Shown here piece by piece: positions 55,304-63,507 of a DNA stretch of 64,000 nucleotides. The position numbers and the translations under genes were made by a program. Every line of letters begins with the position of its first letter. Within the stretch, counting starts at the first letter, position 1. Below the pieces are notes generated by a model. It did not search any database. It was not told where the DNA came from and worked only from the letters and a program-made list of their open reading frames with translations. The stretch covers positions 62,001-126,000 of the forward strand of contig NIOE01000017.1 of NCBI GenBank assembly GCA_002205125.1, read 5' to 3'. Source of the DNA: Roseateles noduli. Lineage in GTDB: Bacteria; Pseudomonadota; Gammaproteobacteria; Burkholderiales; Burkholderiaceae_C.

Positions 55304-56875
55304 TCAGGGCTCCGCGCCCGGCGGCACGCCGCGCGGGTACATCTCCATGAGCATCTGGCGACGCTCGTAGCGCAGGTCGCGCAAGCGCGAGTCGATCACC
55401 GAGGCTTCGAACTGGTCAGCCGATCGGGCCCGGCCCTGGCGTTCCGCGGATGCCAGCCGGTCGATCGCGCCCGTGATGTCGCCGAGCGCCGCACGGGTCT
55501 CGCCCTGTGCGCGCAGGGAGCGCAGCGGTTGGCCGAGCTGTTGCCACAGGGTGCCGCTTTCCTGCCAGGCGAGCGCGTCCTGCGCATGCAAGGCGAGATG
55601 GGTCTGCAAGGCCTCCGCCGCTTCGCGCTTCACTTCCGGACGCGCGTCCGCCTGGGCCAGATCGGCGCGGATCATCAGCATCGGACGCGAGCGTTCGTTC
55701 TTCAGCGGCTCCAGCGCCGCGAAGCCGGCCTCGGGGCGGTTGCGGGCCACTTCCAGCTCGGCGTGCGCATAGACCAGCAGACGCTTCGCGCCCGGATCCG
55801 CGCCGAGGAGTCCGGCCAAGGCGTCAGCGGTCTTCAACGTGGCTTCCGCGCGGGAAAAGTCGCGCAGCTTGATCGAGGCCAGCGCGCTGGTATATCGCGC
55901 AGCCAACTGGTCGATGTTCTTCTCTCCGGCTCGCGATCCGGCGTCCAGGCCTTGGAGCACGCGCCATGGATCGGTCCGCTGATCCATCAACACCTTGGCA
56001 CGGGCGGCCATCAAGGCGTGCTCGGACGTGCCCACCAGCTTGGCCTGGCTGCTCGTCCCCAGGCGGGCCTTGGCCTCGCCGATGCGCTCGCTCGTCAGCG
56101 GGTGGCTGCGCAGGTAGGGGTAGGCGCCGGAATCCATCAGGTGGTACGCCTGTTCCATGCGCTCGAACATGCTGGCCATGCCGGCCGGCTGGTAGCCCGC
56201 CTGCGTCATGACCTGGAAGCCCACGCGATCGGCCTCGCGTTCCATGTCGCGCGAGAAGTTCAGTTGCGCCTGCGCCGCCGCCGCCTGGCTGGTGACGATC
56301 GCCGCCTGCGCGCCGTCGATGCTGCGCGTCTTTGCGGCAGCCAGGATGCCCAGCAGCAGGCCCACCGTGGCGAGCGCGCTGGTGCGGGCATCGCCGACGA
56401 TGCTGCGCGCGATGTGACGCTGCGTGACGTGCGACAGCTCGTGACCCATCACCGATGCCAGCTCGTCGCGCGCGCCGGTCATCGCGATCAGGCCGAGATG
56501 GATGCCGACATAGCCGCCGGGCAGCGCGAAAGCGTTCACCGACCGGTCGCGGACCAGGAAGAGCTCCCACGCGAAGCGGTCGCTGGTGTCGTCGCTGATG
56601 TTGCCGAGGCGACGTGCGGCGTCCACCAGCGGCTGCCAGGTGTTCTGCGCGTATTCGAGCAGCAGCGGATCGTCGATGTAGTCCGGGTCCGGGCGGATCT
56701 GCCGCATGACCTGGTCGCCGAGCTTCTTCTCGGCGCCGATGCTCACGTCCGCCGAGACCGAATCGCCCAGGGCCGGCAGGTTCACCTGCGCGACGGCGCT
56801 CTGGCCGAGCAGCGCGATGCTGAGCAGCGCCGCCAGGCAACGCCGGGTGAAGGGAAGGGGGTTCGTTCGCTTCAA
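55304..56875 (-). CDS. M48 metalloprotease with TPR region (BepA-like)
   Basis: 523 residues. The TTG start at 56875 has GGAG seven bases upstream; the next residues KRTNPLPFTRRCLAALLSIALLGQS form the signal peptide. The M48 zinc site is HELSH (145-149), with the third ligand in SRDMEREADRVG. A TPR-like helical region fills the C-terminal half. BepA degrades or helps assemble outer-membrane proteins such as LptD in the periplasm. Length and order agree with BepA. It is divergent from moaC. Confidence 0.92.
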   Translation of the reverse strand: MKRTNPLPFTRRCLAALLSIALLGQSAVAQVNLPALGDSVSADVSIGAEKKLGDQVMRQIRPDPDYIDDPLLLEYAQNTWQPLVDAARRLGNISDDTSDRFAWELFLVRDRSVNAFALPGGYVGIHLGLIAMTGARDELASVMGHELSHVTQRHIARSIVGDARTSALATVGLLLGILAAAKTRSIDGAQAAIVTSQAAAAQAQLNFSRDMEREADRVGFQVMTQAGYQPAGMASMFERMEQAYHLMDSGAYPYLRSHPLTSERIGEAKARLGTSSQAKLVGTSEHALMAARAKVLMDQRTDPWRVLQGLDAGSRAGEKNIDQLAARYTSALASIKLRDFSRAEATLKTADALAGLLGADPGAKRLLVYAHAELEVARNRPEAGFAALEPLKNERSRPMLMIRADLAQADARPEVKREAAEALQTHLALHAQDALAWQESGTLWQQLGQPLRSLRAQGETRAALGDITGAIDRLASAERQGRARSADQFEASVIDSRLRDLRYERRQMLMEMYPRGVPPGAEP

Positions 56876-56936
56876 GGGATCTCCAGGGCCGGAACTATGA
56901 TGACGCCTCTTCGGTTTCGCGATTGTTGCCGCGCTC

Positions 56937-57419
56937 ATGAGCTCGCCTCTGACCCATTTTGACGCCAACGGACAGGCCCACATGGTGGACGTCTCCGGCA
57001 AGGATGTCACGCACCGCGTGGCCCGGGCCGCGGGCCGCATCCGGATGAAGCCCGAGACGCTGGCCTTGATCCGCGACGGGAACGCCAAGAAGGGCGATGT
57101 CATCGGCGTTGCGCGCATCGCCGCCATCCAGGGCGCCAAGCGAACCTCCGATCTGATCCCGCTCTGCCATCCGCTTCCGATCACCCGGGTCGCCGTCGAC
57201 TTCGCGCTGGACGAACCGGCGAACGCCGTCGTCTGCACGGTCCAGGTGGAGACGCTGGGCCGCACCGGCGTCGAGATGGAAGCGCTGACCGCGGTGCATA
57301 TCGGCCTCCTCACCATCTACGACATGTGCAAGGCCGCCGATCGCGGCATGGTGATGGAGCAGATCCGGGTGCTGGAGAAGCAGGGCGGGAAGTCAGGGGA
57401 TTGGCACGCCGAGGTCTAA
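56937..57419 (+). CDS. moaC: Cyclic pyranopterin monophosphate synthase MoaC
   Basis: 160 residues. MoaC converts 3',8-cyclo-7,8-dihydro-GTP (made by MoaA) to cyclic pyranopterin monophosphate in molybdenum-cofactor synthesis. Signatures: [74 protein letters not shown]. Typical length. No other moa gene is adjacent. The mobile island begins just after its stop. Confidence 0.97.
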   Translation: MSSPLTHFDANGQAHMVDVSGKDVTHRVARAAGRIRMKPETLALIRDGNAKKGDVIGVARIAAIQGAKRTSDLIPLCHPLPITRVAVDFALDEPANAVVCTVQVETLGRTGVEMEALTAVHIGLLTIYDMCKAADRGMVMEQIRVLEKQGGKSGDWHAEV

Positions 57420-57533
57420 GTAGTTGATCTAGCTCAGTCTCACGTCTGCGGCGCCAATCCATCTCCGCGTCATTCGATTTCGATCGGAGGGCGCCCTAAG
57501 TGCTTATGTCCATCGCATGTCCAAGTGAACGCG

Positions 57534-58517
57534 ATGGCATCGATTCGAAAACGTGGAAGCGTCTATCAAGCGCGAGTGAGCCGCAAAGGCTTTCCCCAAG
57601 AGGTGAAGACCTTCGAAAGCAAGGCCGAGGCCGAGCGATGGGGCCGCTCAGTTGAAGCGGCAATGGACGACCACAGCTACAGGCGGTCCAGGCCCGCAGA
57701 GGACATGCTCCTATCGGCGCTGATCCGAAGGTACCGCGAAGCCGTGACTCCCTCGAAGAGAGGAGCGCGCGACGAGGCGATTCGACTTAGGAAGCTGGAG
57801 CGTGACCGACTAGCCTCGTATACGGTGGCGAATGTCACCCCGTCTGTGGTCGCCGAGTACCGCGACAGGCGCCTTCAAACATGCTGTGCTGCGACCGTCG
57901 TCCGTGACCTCGCTGTGCTGTCTTCCATCTTCACCCATGCTCGCCGGGAATGGCAGATTGGTAGCTCCAACCCGGTAAGTGACGTGCGGAAGCCTAGTCC
58001 TGGACTGGGCAGAGACAGGCTTCTGCAGCCGCAGGAAGAGATTCGGATGTTCTTTCACGCTCAGCCGCAGGGAAGAAGAAACCCGCTCCTTGAGCCTCTA
58101 CTGCGTGTCGCTCTGGAAACTGCCATGCGCAAGGGTGAGCTTCTACGCATCGAATGGGCCGATGTTGATCTTGAACGTGCGGTCGTCAAGCTGCGGATGA
58201 CCAAGAATGGAAGCGTTCGCTGGGTGCCGCTTTCCACCAAGGCGGTTGATGTGCTCTCACGCATGAAGCGCAACGATTCGCCGCGTGTCTTCCCCGTGCA
58301 AGCGGCGGCTCTTGATCGGATCTTCAGGCGACTCTGTGAGCGTGCAGACCTGCTCGATCTAAGGTTCCACGACCTACGGCACACCGCGACAACGCGCTTA
58401 GCCGCCAAGCTCCCAAACGTGATTGAACTGGCGGCTGTAACCGGGCATCAATCGCTCCAGATGCTGAAGCGCTACTACCACCCGCGCGCCGAGGATCTCG
58501 CACTGAAGCTGGGGTGA
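57534..58517 (+). CDS. Tyrosine recombinase / integrase of the island
   Basis: 327 residues. N-terminal: IRKRGSVYQARVSRKGFPQEVK (arm-type domain) then SAM-like core-binding. The catalytic domain has Arg in LRVALETAMRKGELLRIEW, the HxxR pair in FHDLRHTATTRL, a further His in VTGHQSLQMLKRYYHP and the nucleophile Tyr in the same motif. The family integrates phages, satellites or islands. ATG 57534 is likely; GTG 57525 possible. GC drops visibly here. It follows moaC, whose 3' side may be the attachment site, but no direct repeat could be checked. Confidence 0.93.
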   Translation: MASIRKRGSVYQARVSRKGFPQEVKTFESKAEAERWGRSVEAAMDDHSYRRSRPAEDMLLSALIRRYREAVTPSKRGARDEAIRLRKLERDRLASYTVANVTPSVVAEYRDRRLQTCCAATVVRDLAVLSSIFTHARREWQIGSSNPVSDVRKPSPGLGRDRLLQPQEEIRMFFHAQPQGRRNPLLEPLLRVALETAMRKGELLRIEWADVDLERAVVKLRMTKNGSVRWVPLSTKAVDVLSRMKRNDSPRVFPVQAAALDRIFRRLCERADLLDLRFHDLRHTATTRLAAKLPNVIELAAVTGHQSLQMLKRYYHPRAEDLALKLG

Positions 58518-58650
58518 AAGCCTATAGCGAGCCATCGCCCCCTTGTCTATCCCCATTATCAGTGTTTACCCTTATGGCAGCACCATGATAGAATTCGGGT
58601 TCTGCTACCAAGAGTAGCGGCAGGCGATTAAGCCTGAGATCACCGCAAGG

Positions 58651-58684
58651 AGCCGCAACCGTCTAACGACATTGCGGCTTTTTT
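58651..58684 (+). terminator. Rho-independent terminator
   Basis: AGCCGCAA (58651-58658) and TTGCGGCT (58672-58679) form a stem, followed by a run of T to 58684. It ends the integrase transcript, leaving a 130-base 3' region with a small hairpin GCTAC-CAAGA-GTAGC (58604-58618). The next gene starts 61 bases later. Confidence 0.85.
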
Positions 58685-58745
58685 GCGTCCATCCTTTGTC
58701 GCATCCGGACTAGACCAATGCACATCATCATTTGGAGATACACAC

Positions 58746-59060
58746 ATGGCAACCAGCCAAGGATTTTTCACGACCCGCCACTCTGAGGACTTCCAGCCCG
58801 TATTCGTCTGCATCGCGGAAGGCATCGCTCGCGGCGCCACGGATGAAGAAATTTCCTCTCGACTTAACGATGCCGACCTAAGAACCGCTCGCGGCCTGCC
58901 GTTTACGCACAACAGGCTCGCACAGCTTCTCAAGGTTCTCCGGAATCCCATCGATTATCCCTCCAGGGCTTATCGCGCCCTGATGGAATTGCATCGGCGT
59001 AGGAAGATGAGTGGCGCCCAGTGCCGCCTGCTTCTGAACGTACGAGGAGGCGCGCTTTGA
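58746..59060 (+). CDS. Small HTH protein upstream of the replication gene
   Basis: 104 residues with an N-terminal MATSQGFFTTRHSEDFQP and a helical region ATDEEISSRLNDADLRTARGL followed by PFTHNRLAQLLKVLRNP. This segment resembles the DNA-binding Recombinase/HTH module at the end of large serine recombinases, though no catalytic part is present. GGAG lies nine bases before ATG 58746. Its stop overlaps the next start (TTGA), so it is made together with the helicase. Probably a regulator or replication accessory (inference). Confidence 0.7.
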   Translation: MATSQGFFTTRHSEDFQPVFVCIAEGIARGATDEEISSRLNDADLRTARGLPFTHNRLAQLLKVLRNPIDYPSRAYRALMELHRRRKMSGAQCRLLLNVRGGAL

Positions 59061-60370
59061 CGCGCGCAACCCCTGCGCAGACCTCGGATGCGCACAATGG
59101 CGCCAATATTCGCCAGTTCGCCCTAGAGCTTGGGGAGAATGGATGGTGCGTCGACATCGCTGGCACCCGAATGGGTGCGTTGCACATTCCGTCAAATCGC
59201 ACTGTGAGCCTTGACGAGCTTGGCCTCAGGTACCGGGAGAGTTCGTACTGCACGATCGCCGCAGCCGACCAGCGAGATGATATTGGGGCTCTGTCCCAAC
59301 GTGTGGCCCAAAGTCTTCCACGGGTCGCGGGCTCTACGTTTCACCCCGTCGAGGAACGATTCGTGTCGGATAGCGGCATCACGCTAGCGAACACTTACAT
59401 TCCCTACAAGCCTAAAAAGCTTGCGGCTGAGCGGCATGAGTTTGGTGTTCGACTCCTAGAACAATATCTTGAACGGCTGTTTCCGGCGGAGGACGAACGC
59501 AGACTGGTAAAGCAGTACGCCGCCCACTGCCTTGCAGAGCCGCTGAAGAGGCCGCAGTACGGCATTCTCCTAACTGGCGATCCAGGGACGGGGAAAAGCC
59601 TACTTCTACGTGCGATCGAGAAAGCTTTGGGGGGACGGCACTGTTGGCGCGAGAACAGCTATTCAGCAGCGTTCAAAGGCTTCAGCGAGGTATTCCCTGA
59701 CCATCTAGTAGTGGCATTTGATGACGCCCCGGTCGGGGCGACAACTTATGAACTGTTAAAGCATGCAATTACCTGTACCTACCAGGAGGTCGAGATCAAG
59801 GGAGTACAGCGACGAGTTCGACGGAATGTTTACAGTCGGGTTTGGATTCTTTCCAACGAGCTAGTTCCGTTCGACCTAACGGACGATCGTCGCTTTTACG
59901 TACCCACCAGATGCACGCATCCCACAAACAAGGCGGAGTCGGAAGAATTCTTCCGCAAATTCGTTCCTTGGTTGGAAAGCGAGGAGAGCGGCCCAGCGAT
60001 CTATTACTGGCTTCGCGATATATCGTTGGATGGCTTTCCATTGATCAGCCCGCCAATGACGGATGCGAAAAGCATGATGTGCAGCACTGGGCTTACCGCC
60101 GCGACGGACGCCGTAGCTTCGTACGTGCAGGATGGTCGCATAGTCCACATTGACGAGGTGCGGCAACACCTTCGTGCTGTGGGTTACGGCAACCAGCCCA
60201 ATGCCATCGTCGAGAAGGCGCTCAAAGCGGCGAGCTATGTCAAGAGAAGAAGAGCGAACCCTAAAGGATCGGGGCAGATTGCTCTCTGGGTACCCGATTC
60301 CTCCGCGCGGAGCAGGGGCTTGAACAGCATGGAAATGACCCGTCTGGAGCGAGTCGGCGCCTTCGACTAG
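59057..60370 (+). CDS. SF3-type helicase / replication protein of the island
   Basis: 437 residues. The TTG start at 59057 overlaps the previous stop and is set by GAGGAGG seven bases upstream. The core ATPase has ILLTGDPGTGKSLLLRAIE (Walker A) and VVAFDDAPVG (Walker B), then VYSRVWILSNELVPFDLTDDRRFYVP (motif C and sensor region). C-terminal is a winged-helix-like part. This is the P4-alpha/primase-associated SF3 class used by phage satellites and plasmids to start replication. No primase domain is visible, so it may depend on host primase or be a degenerate copy. Confidence 0.8.
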   Translation: MTRATPAQTSDAHNGANIRQFALELGENGWCVDIAGTRMGALHIPSNRTVSLDELGLRYRESSYCTIAAADQRDDIGALSQRVAQSLPRVAGSTFHPVEERFVSDSGITLANTYIPYKPKKLAAERHEFGVRLLEQYLERLFPAEDERRLVKQYAAHCLAEPLKRPQYGILLTGDPGTGKSLLLRAIEKALGGRHCWRENSYSAAFKGFSEVFPDHLVVAFDDAPVGATTYELLKHAITCTYQEVEIKGVQRRVRRNVYSRVWILSNELVPFDLTDDRRFYVPTRCTHPTNKAESEEFFRKFVPWLESEESGPAIYYWLRDISLDGFPLISPPMTDAKSMMCSTGLTAATDAVASYVQDGRIVHIDEVRQHLRAVGYGNQPNAIVEKALKAASYVKRRRANPKGSGQIALWVPDSSARSRGLNSMEMTRLERVGAFD

Positions 60371-60588
60371 TGCAGTTGCTGCACGCGTAGTGCGTAAGGC
60401 CATCGCGTGTAAGGGCTTGATTTCTCAGTTAAATCAGTCCTTAGTGCGCTTAATGCACTGATGCATTCCACCACTTCTATCTAGTTGACAAAGCTTATTT
60501 CCATAAGAATTTAAGCCCTTCAGCCAACCTCCCCGCTTAATAGGGGGTTTTGTACGTCCGTTTTTCTAGCCAACGCAGGCTCGCTCTA
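60371..60588. promoter_or_regulatory. Non-coding region with inverted repeats (operator or origin candidate)
   Basis: Low-GC, repeat-rich region: GTGCAG-TTG-CTGCAC (60370-60384), AGTGC-GCTTAAT-GCACT (60443-60459), AATGCA-CTGA-TGCATT (60452-60467). A perfect TTGACA lies at 60485-60490 and a C4/G5 stem with TTTT at 60531-60551. It sits between the replication gene and the XRE regulator, both of which are natural users of such sites. Confidence 0.5.
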
Positions 60589-60852
60589 TCACGGAGCAAC
60601 AGAGTTTTCGCTGCCTCCCGACTGAATATCGAACTGCAAAAGCTGAGAAGGGTGCACATCCAGTGCCTTAGCGAGACGGCAGATGTTGACGAGCGCGATG
60701 TTGCGCTTCCCGCGCTCCACCCCGCTCAGATAGCTTCGGCCAACCCCGCTGTCGCTTGCCAAATCCTCCTGAGAGATCTTCTTGCTCTCCCGCACGGCCC
60801 GAAGTCGCTGCCCAAACCGGGCCTGGACGATCTGTTGCTCCTCATCACTCAT
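60589..60852 (-). CDS. XRE-family transcriptional regulator
   Basis: 87 residues. HTH_XRE domain: FGQRLRAVRESKKISQEDLA, SDSGVGRSYLSGVERGKR, ALVNICRLAKALDVHPSQLL. It likely controls island genes and its own expression through the repeats on its downstream or upstream side. ATG 60852 starts MSDEEQQ. It is divergent from the secreted protein gene. Confidence 0.9.
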   Translation of the reverse strand: MSDEEQQIVQARFGQRLRAVRESKKISQEDLASDSGVGRSYLSGVERGKRNIALVNICRLAKALDVHPSQLLQFDIQSGGSENSVAP

Positions 60853-60933
60853 GTGGGGGATGCTAGGAAGCAGACACTTCCGAGGCCACGCCGTTTAAGA
60901 TCACGCCATCCGAGGTACATTTTGGGGGGCGAG

Positions 60934-61710
60934 GTGAGGTGGAAAAATCTAGTGACTGCGAGCGCCTATGCGGTGCTGATGCTGAGCGTCAGTAAGCCGG
61001 AGATCGCCGAGGCAAAGGTCTTGGTGTTGGAGCTACGTGACGAGGCAGGAACGCCGGTCGAGGGCGTTTCGGTCACCTTCTTTGGCGAGCCTTCGCCCAC
61101 ATGCAAAACCGACGGGTCCGGTGCATGCAGACGGGATACGGACCTCCCTCACCTGGACGTGGAGGCGACCAAGGACGGCTATCTCCCGATCCGCAGCCGG
61201 TTCAATTTCGCAGATTCAAGAGGGGTAGTGGCGCTGACGATCTATTCCAGAGCGCACGAAGATGCCGCCCAGAAACGACGTGAGATTGAGGATCAGGCCC
61301 GCGCACGGGCACAGAAGGCAAAAGACGAAACTACTGCGCGTGAAGCTGAGGCTCGGGCAAACATGCGGGTCTCGATGGTGAGCTTGGCCGACGATCTGGA
61401 CCTGTGCGCCGCGCAGGGCCTCTTGCTGCGCGGGGAATCGCTCACCTCAATGCCACCGTTTCTAAACTCGGATGACGAATTGCTGACCAAGGAATTCGCG
61501 AGGCGAAGGCTTAGCTTCAATCGTGCGCAGGCCAAGGAGGAGACGCTATCGCGAGGGATGTCTGAGTGCTCGATGGCGGCGTCTTACGGTCGTCCGACCA
61601 AGCGGAATCGCAGCGTTGGTTCGTGGGGTGTGCGTGTGCAGTACGTCTACGAACAACTCGGGATGTACATCTACACGCGAAACGGACGCGTTGATAGCTG
61701 GCAGGACTGA
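60934..61710 (+). CDS. Secreted hypothetical protein with carboxypeptidase-regulatory-like domain and coiled coil
   Basis: 258 residues from GTG 60934, which gives a signal peptide RWKNLVTASAYAVLMLSV ending near EIAEA. Residues 28-105 form a beta-sandwich with LELRDEAGTPVEGVSVTFFG, TDGSGACRRDT, LDVEATKDGYLPI (CarboxypepD_reg-like). Residues 110-150 are a Lys/Glu/Arg/Ala coiled coil (KRREIEDQARARAQKAKDET). The C-terminal part has two Cys and GSWGVRVQYVYEQLGMYIYTR. Function unknown; cargo gene of the island. A longer upstream frame overlaps the XRE gene and is rejected. Confidence 0.68.
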   Translation: MRWKNLVTASAYAVLMLSVSKPEIAEAKVLVLELRDEAGTPVEGVSVTFFGEPSPTCKTDGSGACRRDTDLPHLDVEATKDGYLPIRSRFNFADSRGVVALTIYSRAHEDAAQKRREIEDQARARAQKAKDETTAREAEARANMRVSMVSLADDLDLCAAQGLLLRGESLTSMPPFLNSDDELLTKEFARRRLSFNRAQAKEETLSRGMSECSMAASYGRPTKRNRSVGSWGVRVQYVYEQLGMYIYTRNGRVDSWQD

Positions 61711-62165
61711 ACCCGAGATGGGCGGTCTAGGACCTCCTCGCACGTTGCAAAATCGAGTACCTGGTTGAGCACTTCTGGGTGCGGGGTTGCAAACGCTTCA
61801 GACTCGCCAGAATATCGATCTGTGCCATCTAAGAGGTAGCACCACGGGTGATGCGTGGTCTGTCGTGATCGATGTGGAACAAGGTGATGACGGGCTCTTC
61901 GTCCCGGCTTGATGATCTTCGCACCCGAGGAAGAAGAGCCTTCCGCGTGCTATTGAGCGGCGTTTATGTGACCTCAACGGACGTCATTGAAGCTGGCAGA
62001 CAGTCTGTCGCTGCCATGGGCAGACCGTCGCGAATTCGTGGTTTAGCAAGCGCCTCACGGGGCCGCTCTGACTCATCGAGGGCGGAAAATATAGAACTGG
62101 GAATGCTCGTCGCTCGCGCACAAGCTTTTTGACGAGTGTTCACGACACTTCTAATGGGAGGGAGC
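61711..62165. other. 455-base region with no supported gene
   Basis: Only short frames are found, none with a good ribosome site or recognisable protein. It presumably holds the promoter of the operon at 62166. Confidence 0.5.
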
Positions 62166-62624
62166 ATGAGCGGGGAGATCCTCACAGCCGTGATTGCAGC
62201 CGGGGGTAGCGTTGTGCTGGCTGGTGCATCGTATTGGTTCACCAAGAAGCGGGAGCGCGAGGCAGATCTGCGCAAAGAGAAGCTTGAGCATTACAAAGAC
62301 TTCGTCCAAGCCTTGAGCGGCATAATTTCCGGGGAGTCGTCGCCTGACGACCAGCGGGTGTTCTCTCGCGCTTGCAATAGGCTAAACCTCGTCGGCTCGC
62401 AGTCGGTGTTGGAGGCTCTGCAGCAGTTCCAGCAAGAGATCAAAGTCGCCAACACATCCCGTTCTCAGGAGCGACACGACCAACTAATGTCGAAGCTCTT
62501 CTTCGAGATTAGAAAGGACCTAGCTGTGAAGCCGGCCGATCGGACCGAGACGTTCCGCGTGGGGCTATGGGCCGCTGGTGCGCCGCGCTCACAGGATGAA
62601 CGGGGCATCAAAGGCAACGCATGA
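62166..62624 (+). CDS. Membrane-anchored hypothetical protein
   Basis: 152 residues. An N-terminal helix (ILTAVIAAGGSVVLAGASYWF) is followed by a basic stop-transfer (TKKREREADLRKEK), so the rest is cytosolic. It is helical: LEHYKDFVQALSGIIS, ACNRLNLVGSQSVLEALQQF, ERHDQLMSKLFFEIRKDL. Similar small anchored proteins occur in accessory loci, function unknown. GGGAGGGAG is seen upstream of ATG 62166. It overlaps the next gene by four bases, so the two are a unit. Confidence 0.75.
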   Translation: MSGEILTAVIAAGGSVVLAGASYWFTKKREREADLRKEKLEHYKDFVQALSGIISGESSPDDQRVFSRACNRLNLVGSQSVLEALQQFQQEIKVANTSRSQERHDQLMSKLFFEIRKDLAVKPADRTETFRVGLWAAGAPRSQDERGIKGNA

Positions 62625-63460
62625 CCCTCGTCGCTGCCATTCGGAACGAGCGGCGCGTTGTGATCATGTCGGATACCGCGATCTTCAACAAAGATGCGGC
62701 CCACCCAAACGCTATCCCAGGGCGCCTCAAGGCGGTGGTTCTCCGTCAAGACTTGACCATCGCCTACGCAGGCTTGTCGTCCCAGGCACTCGACGTCATC
62801 CGGGCAGTGCACAGACTCAAGCTTTCGGCTCTGGATGCCATCGACGCTCTCCGAGAGGCATGCCAGAAGCACCATGATGACCTTGACTTCCTCCTCTGCT
62901 CACACGAGCAAGGGGGCGTGCCCCGCCTGGTGAAGATCACCAGCAGGCATGTGTACGAAGGCGCTGATCAATATTGGATCGGTCATCCAGAATCGGCACG
63001 AGCACTAGCCCGCAGCGAGGCGGTCTATCAGCAACCACAGAACCCACCGGACTTCCAGCCGGCCAGCGAGCGGGAGTTCGTTCACCGATTCGTAGACTAC
63101 CTTGAACACTCTCGCGACCCACACATCGGGGGAGCCGTGGTTAACTGCTTGTGTTCCGAGCATGGGCACTGTTATCAGGATCGTGCAGGATCGATGCATT
63201 GGGAGCCAATTGCGATCCCTGATCCCACCCCACCTGACATCAGGGAAGCGCTGGAGAAGTCAGGTCGAGGCAGCTTCACTTATCACGTCTACTCTCCAGC
63301 AGAACGTGGCGTTGCCCTAGTTGGCTACTACATGCAGCAGCCCGGAGTGGGCTATCTGCATTTGCCTCTTCTGCACGACGATCCGCTAGTCGTGCGGGCG
63401 GCATCTGAGGCGGATTTTCGGCAGATCATCTCGGCGGTTGCATCGGGAATACAGACTTGA
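62621..63460 (+). CDS. Possible Ntn-hydrolase (proteasome/HslV/Anbu-like) protein
   Basis: 279 residues. The N-terminus MTLVAAIRNERRVVIMSDTA closely echoes HslV (TTIVxVRRNG..VVIxGD) and Anbu (..SDT), which would make Thr2 the nucleophile after Met removal. LTIAYAGLSSQALDVIRAV matches the AGxxADA-type segment of proteasome beta folds. A Lys in GRLKAVVLRQ could correspond to Lys33. The C-terminal half is novel (FVDYLEHSRDPHIGGAVVNCLC, FTYHVYSPAERGVALVGYYM). Catalysis is an inference; no family name is claimed. ATG 62621 overlaps the upstream TGA. Confidence 0.68.
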   Translation: MTLVAAIRNERRVVIMSDTAIFNKDAAHPNAIPGRLKAVVLRQDLTIAYAGLSSQALDVIRAVHRLKLSALDAIDALREACQKHHDDLDFLLCSHEQGGVPRLVKITSRHVYEGADQYWIGHPESARALARSEAVYQQPQNPPDFQPASEREFVHRFVDYLEHSRDPHIGGAVVNCLCSEHGHCYQDRAGSMHWEPIAIPDPTPPDIREALEKSGRGSFTYHVYSPAERGVALVGYYMQQPGVGYLHLPLLHDDPLVVRAASEADFRQIISAVASGIQT

Positions 63461-63507
63461 GGTGTGTCCCGTGGAGTCCATACGGAGCGTCCGAAGTGAT
63501 CCAAGAT

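Noticed and set aside
57421-57510. Possible tRNA remnant (CTAGCTCAGT and ATTCGATTTC words) at the island edge
   Set aside because: No acceptor stem, anticodon arm or correct spacing could be folded; only short A-box/B-box resemblances.
60550-60933. Upstream extension of the secreted-protein frame over the XRE gene
   Set aside because: It overlaps a clear XRE regulator on the other strand, and only the GTG at 60934 yields a signal peptide.
61872-62132. 86-codon plus-strand frame in the gap before the membrane-protein gene
   Set aside because: No ribosome site, no recognisable pattern, composition like neighbouring non-coding sequence.
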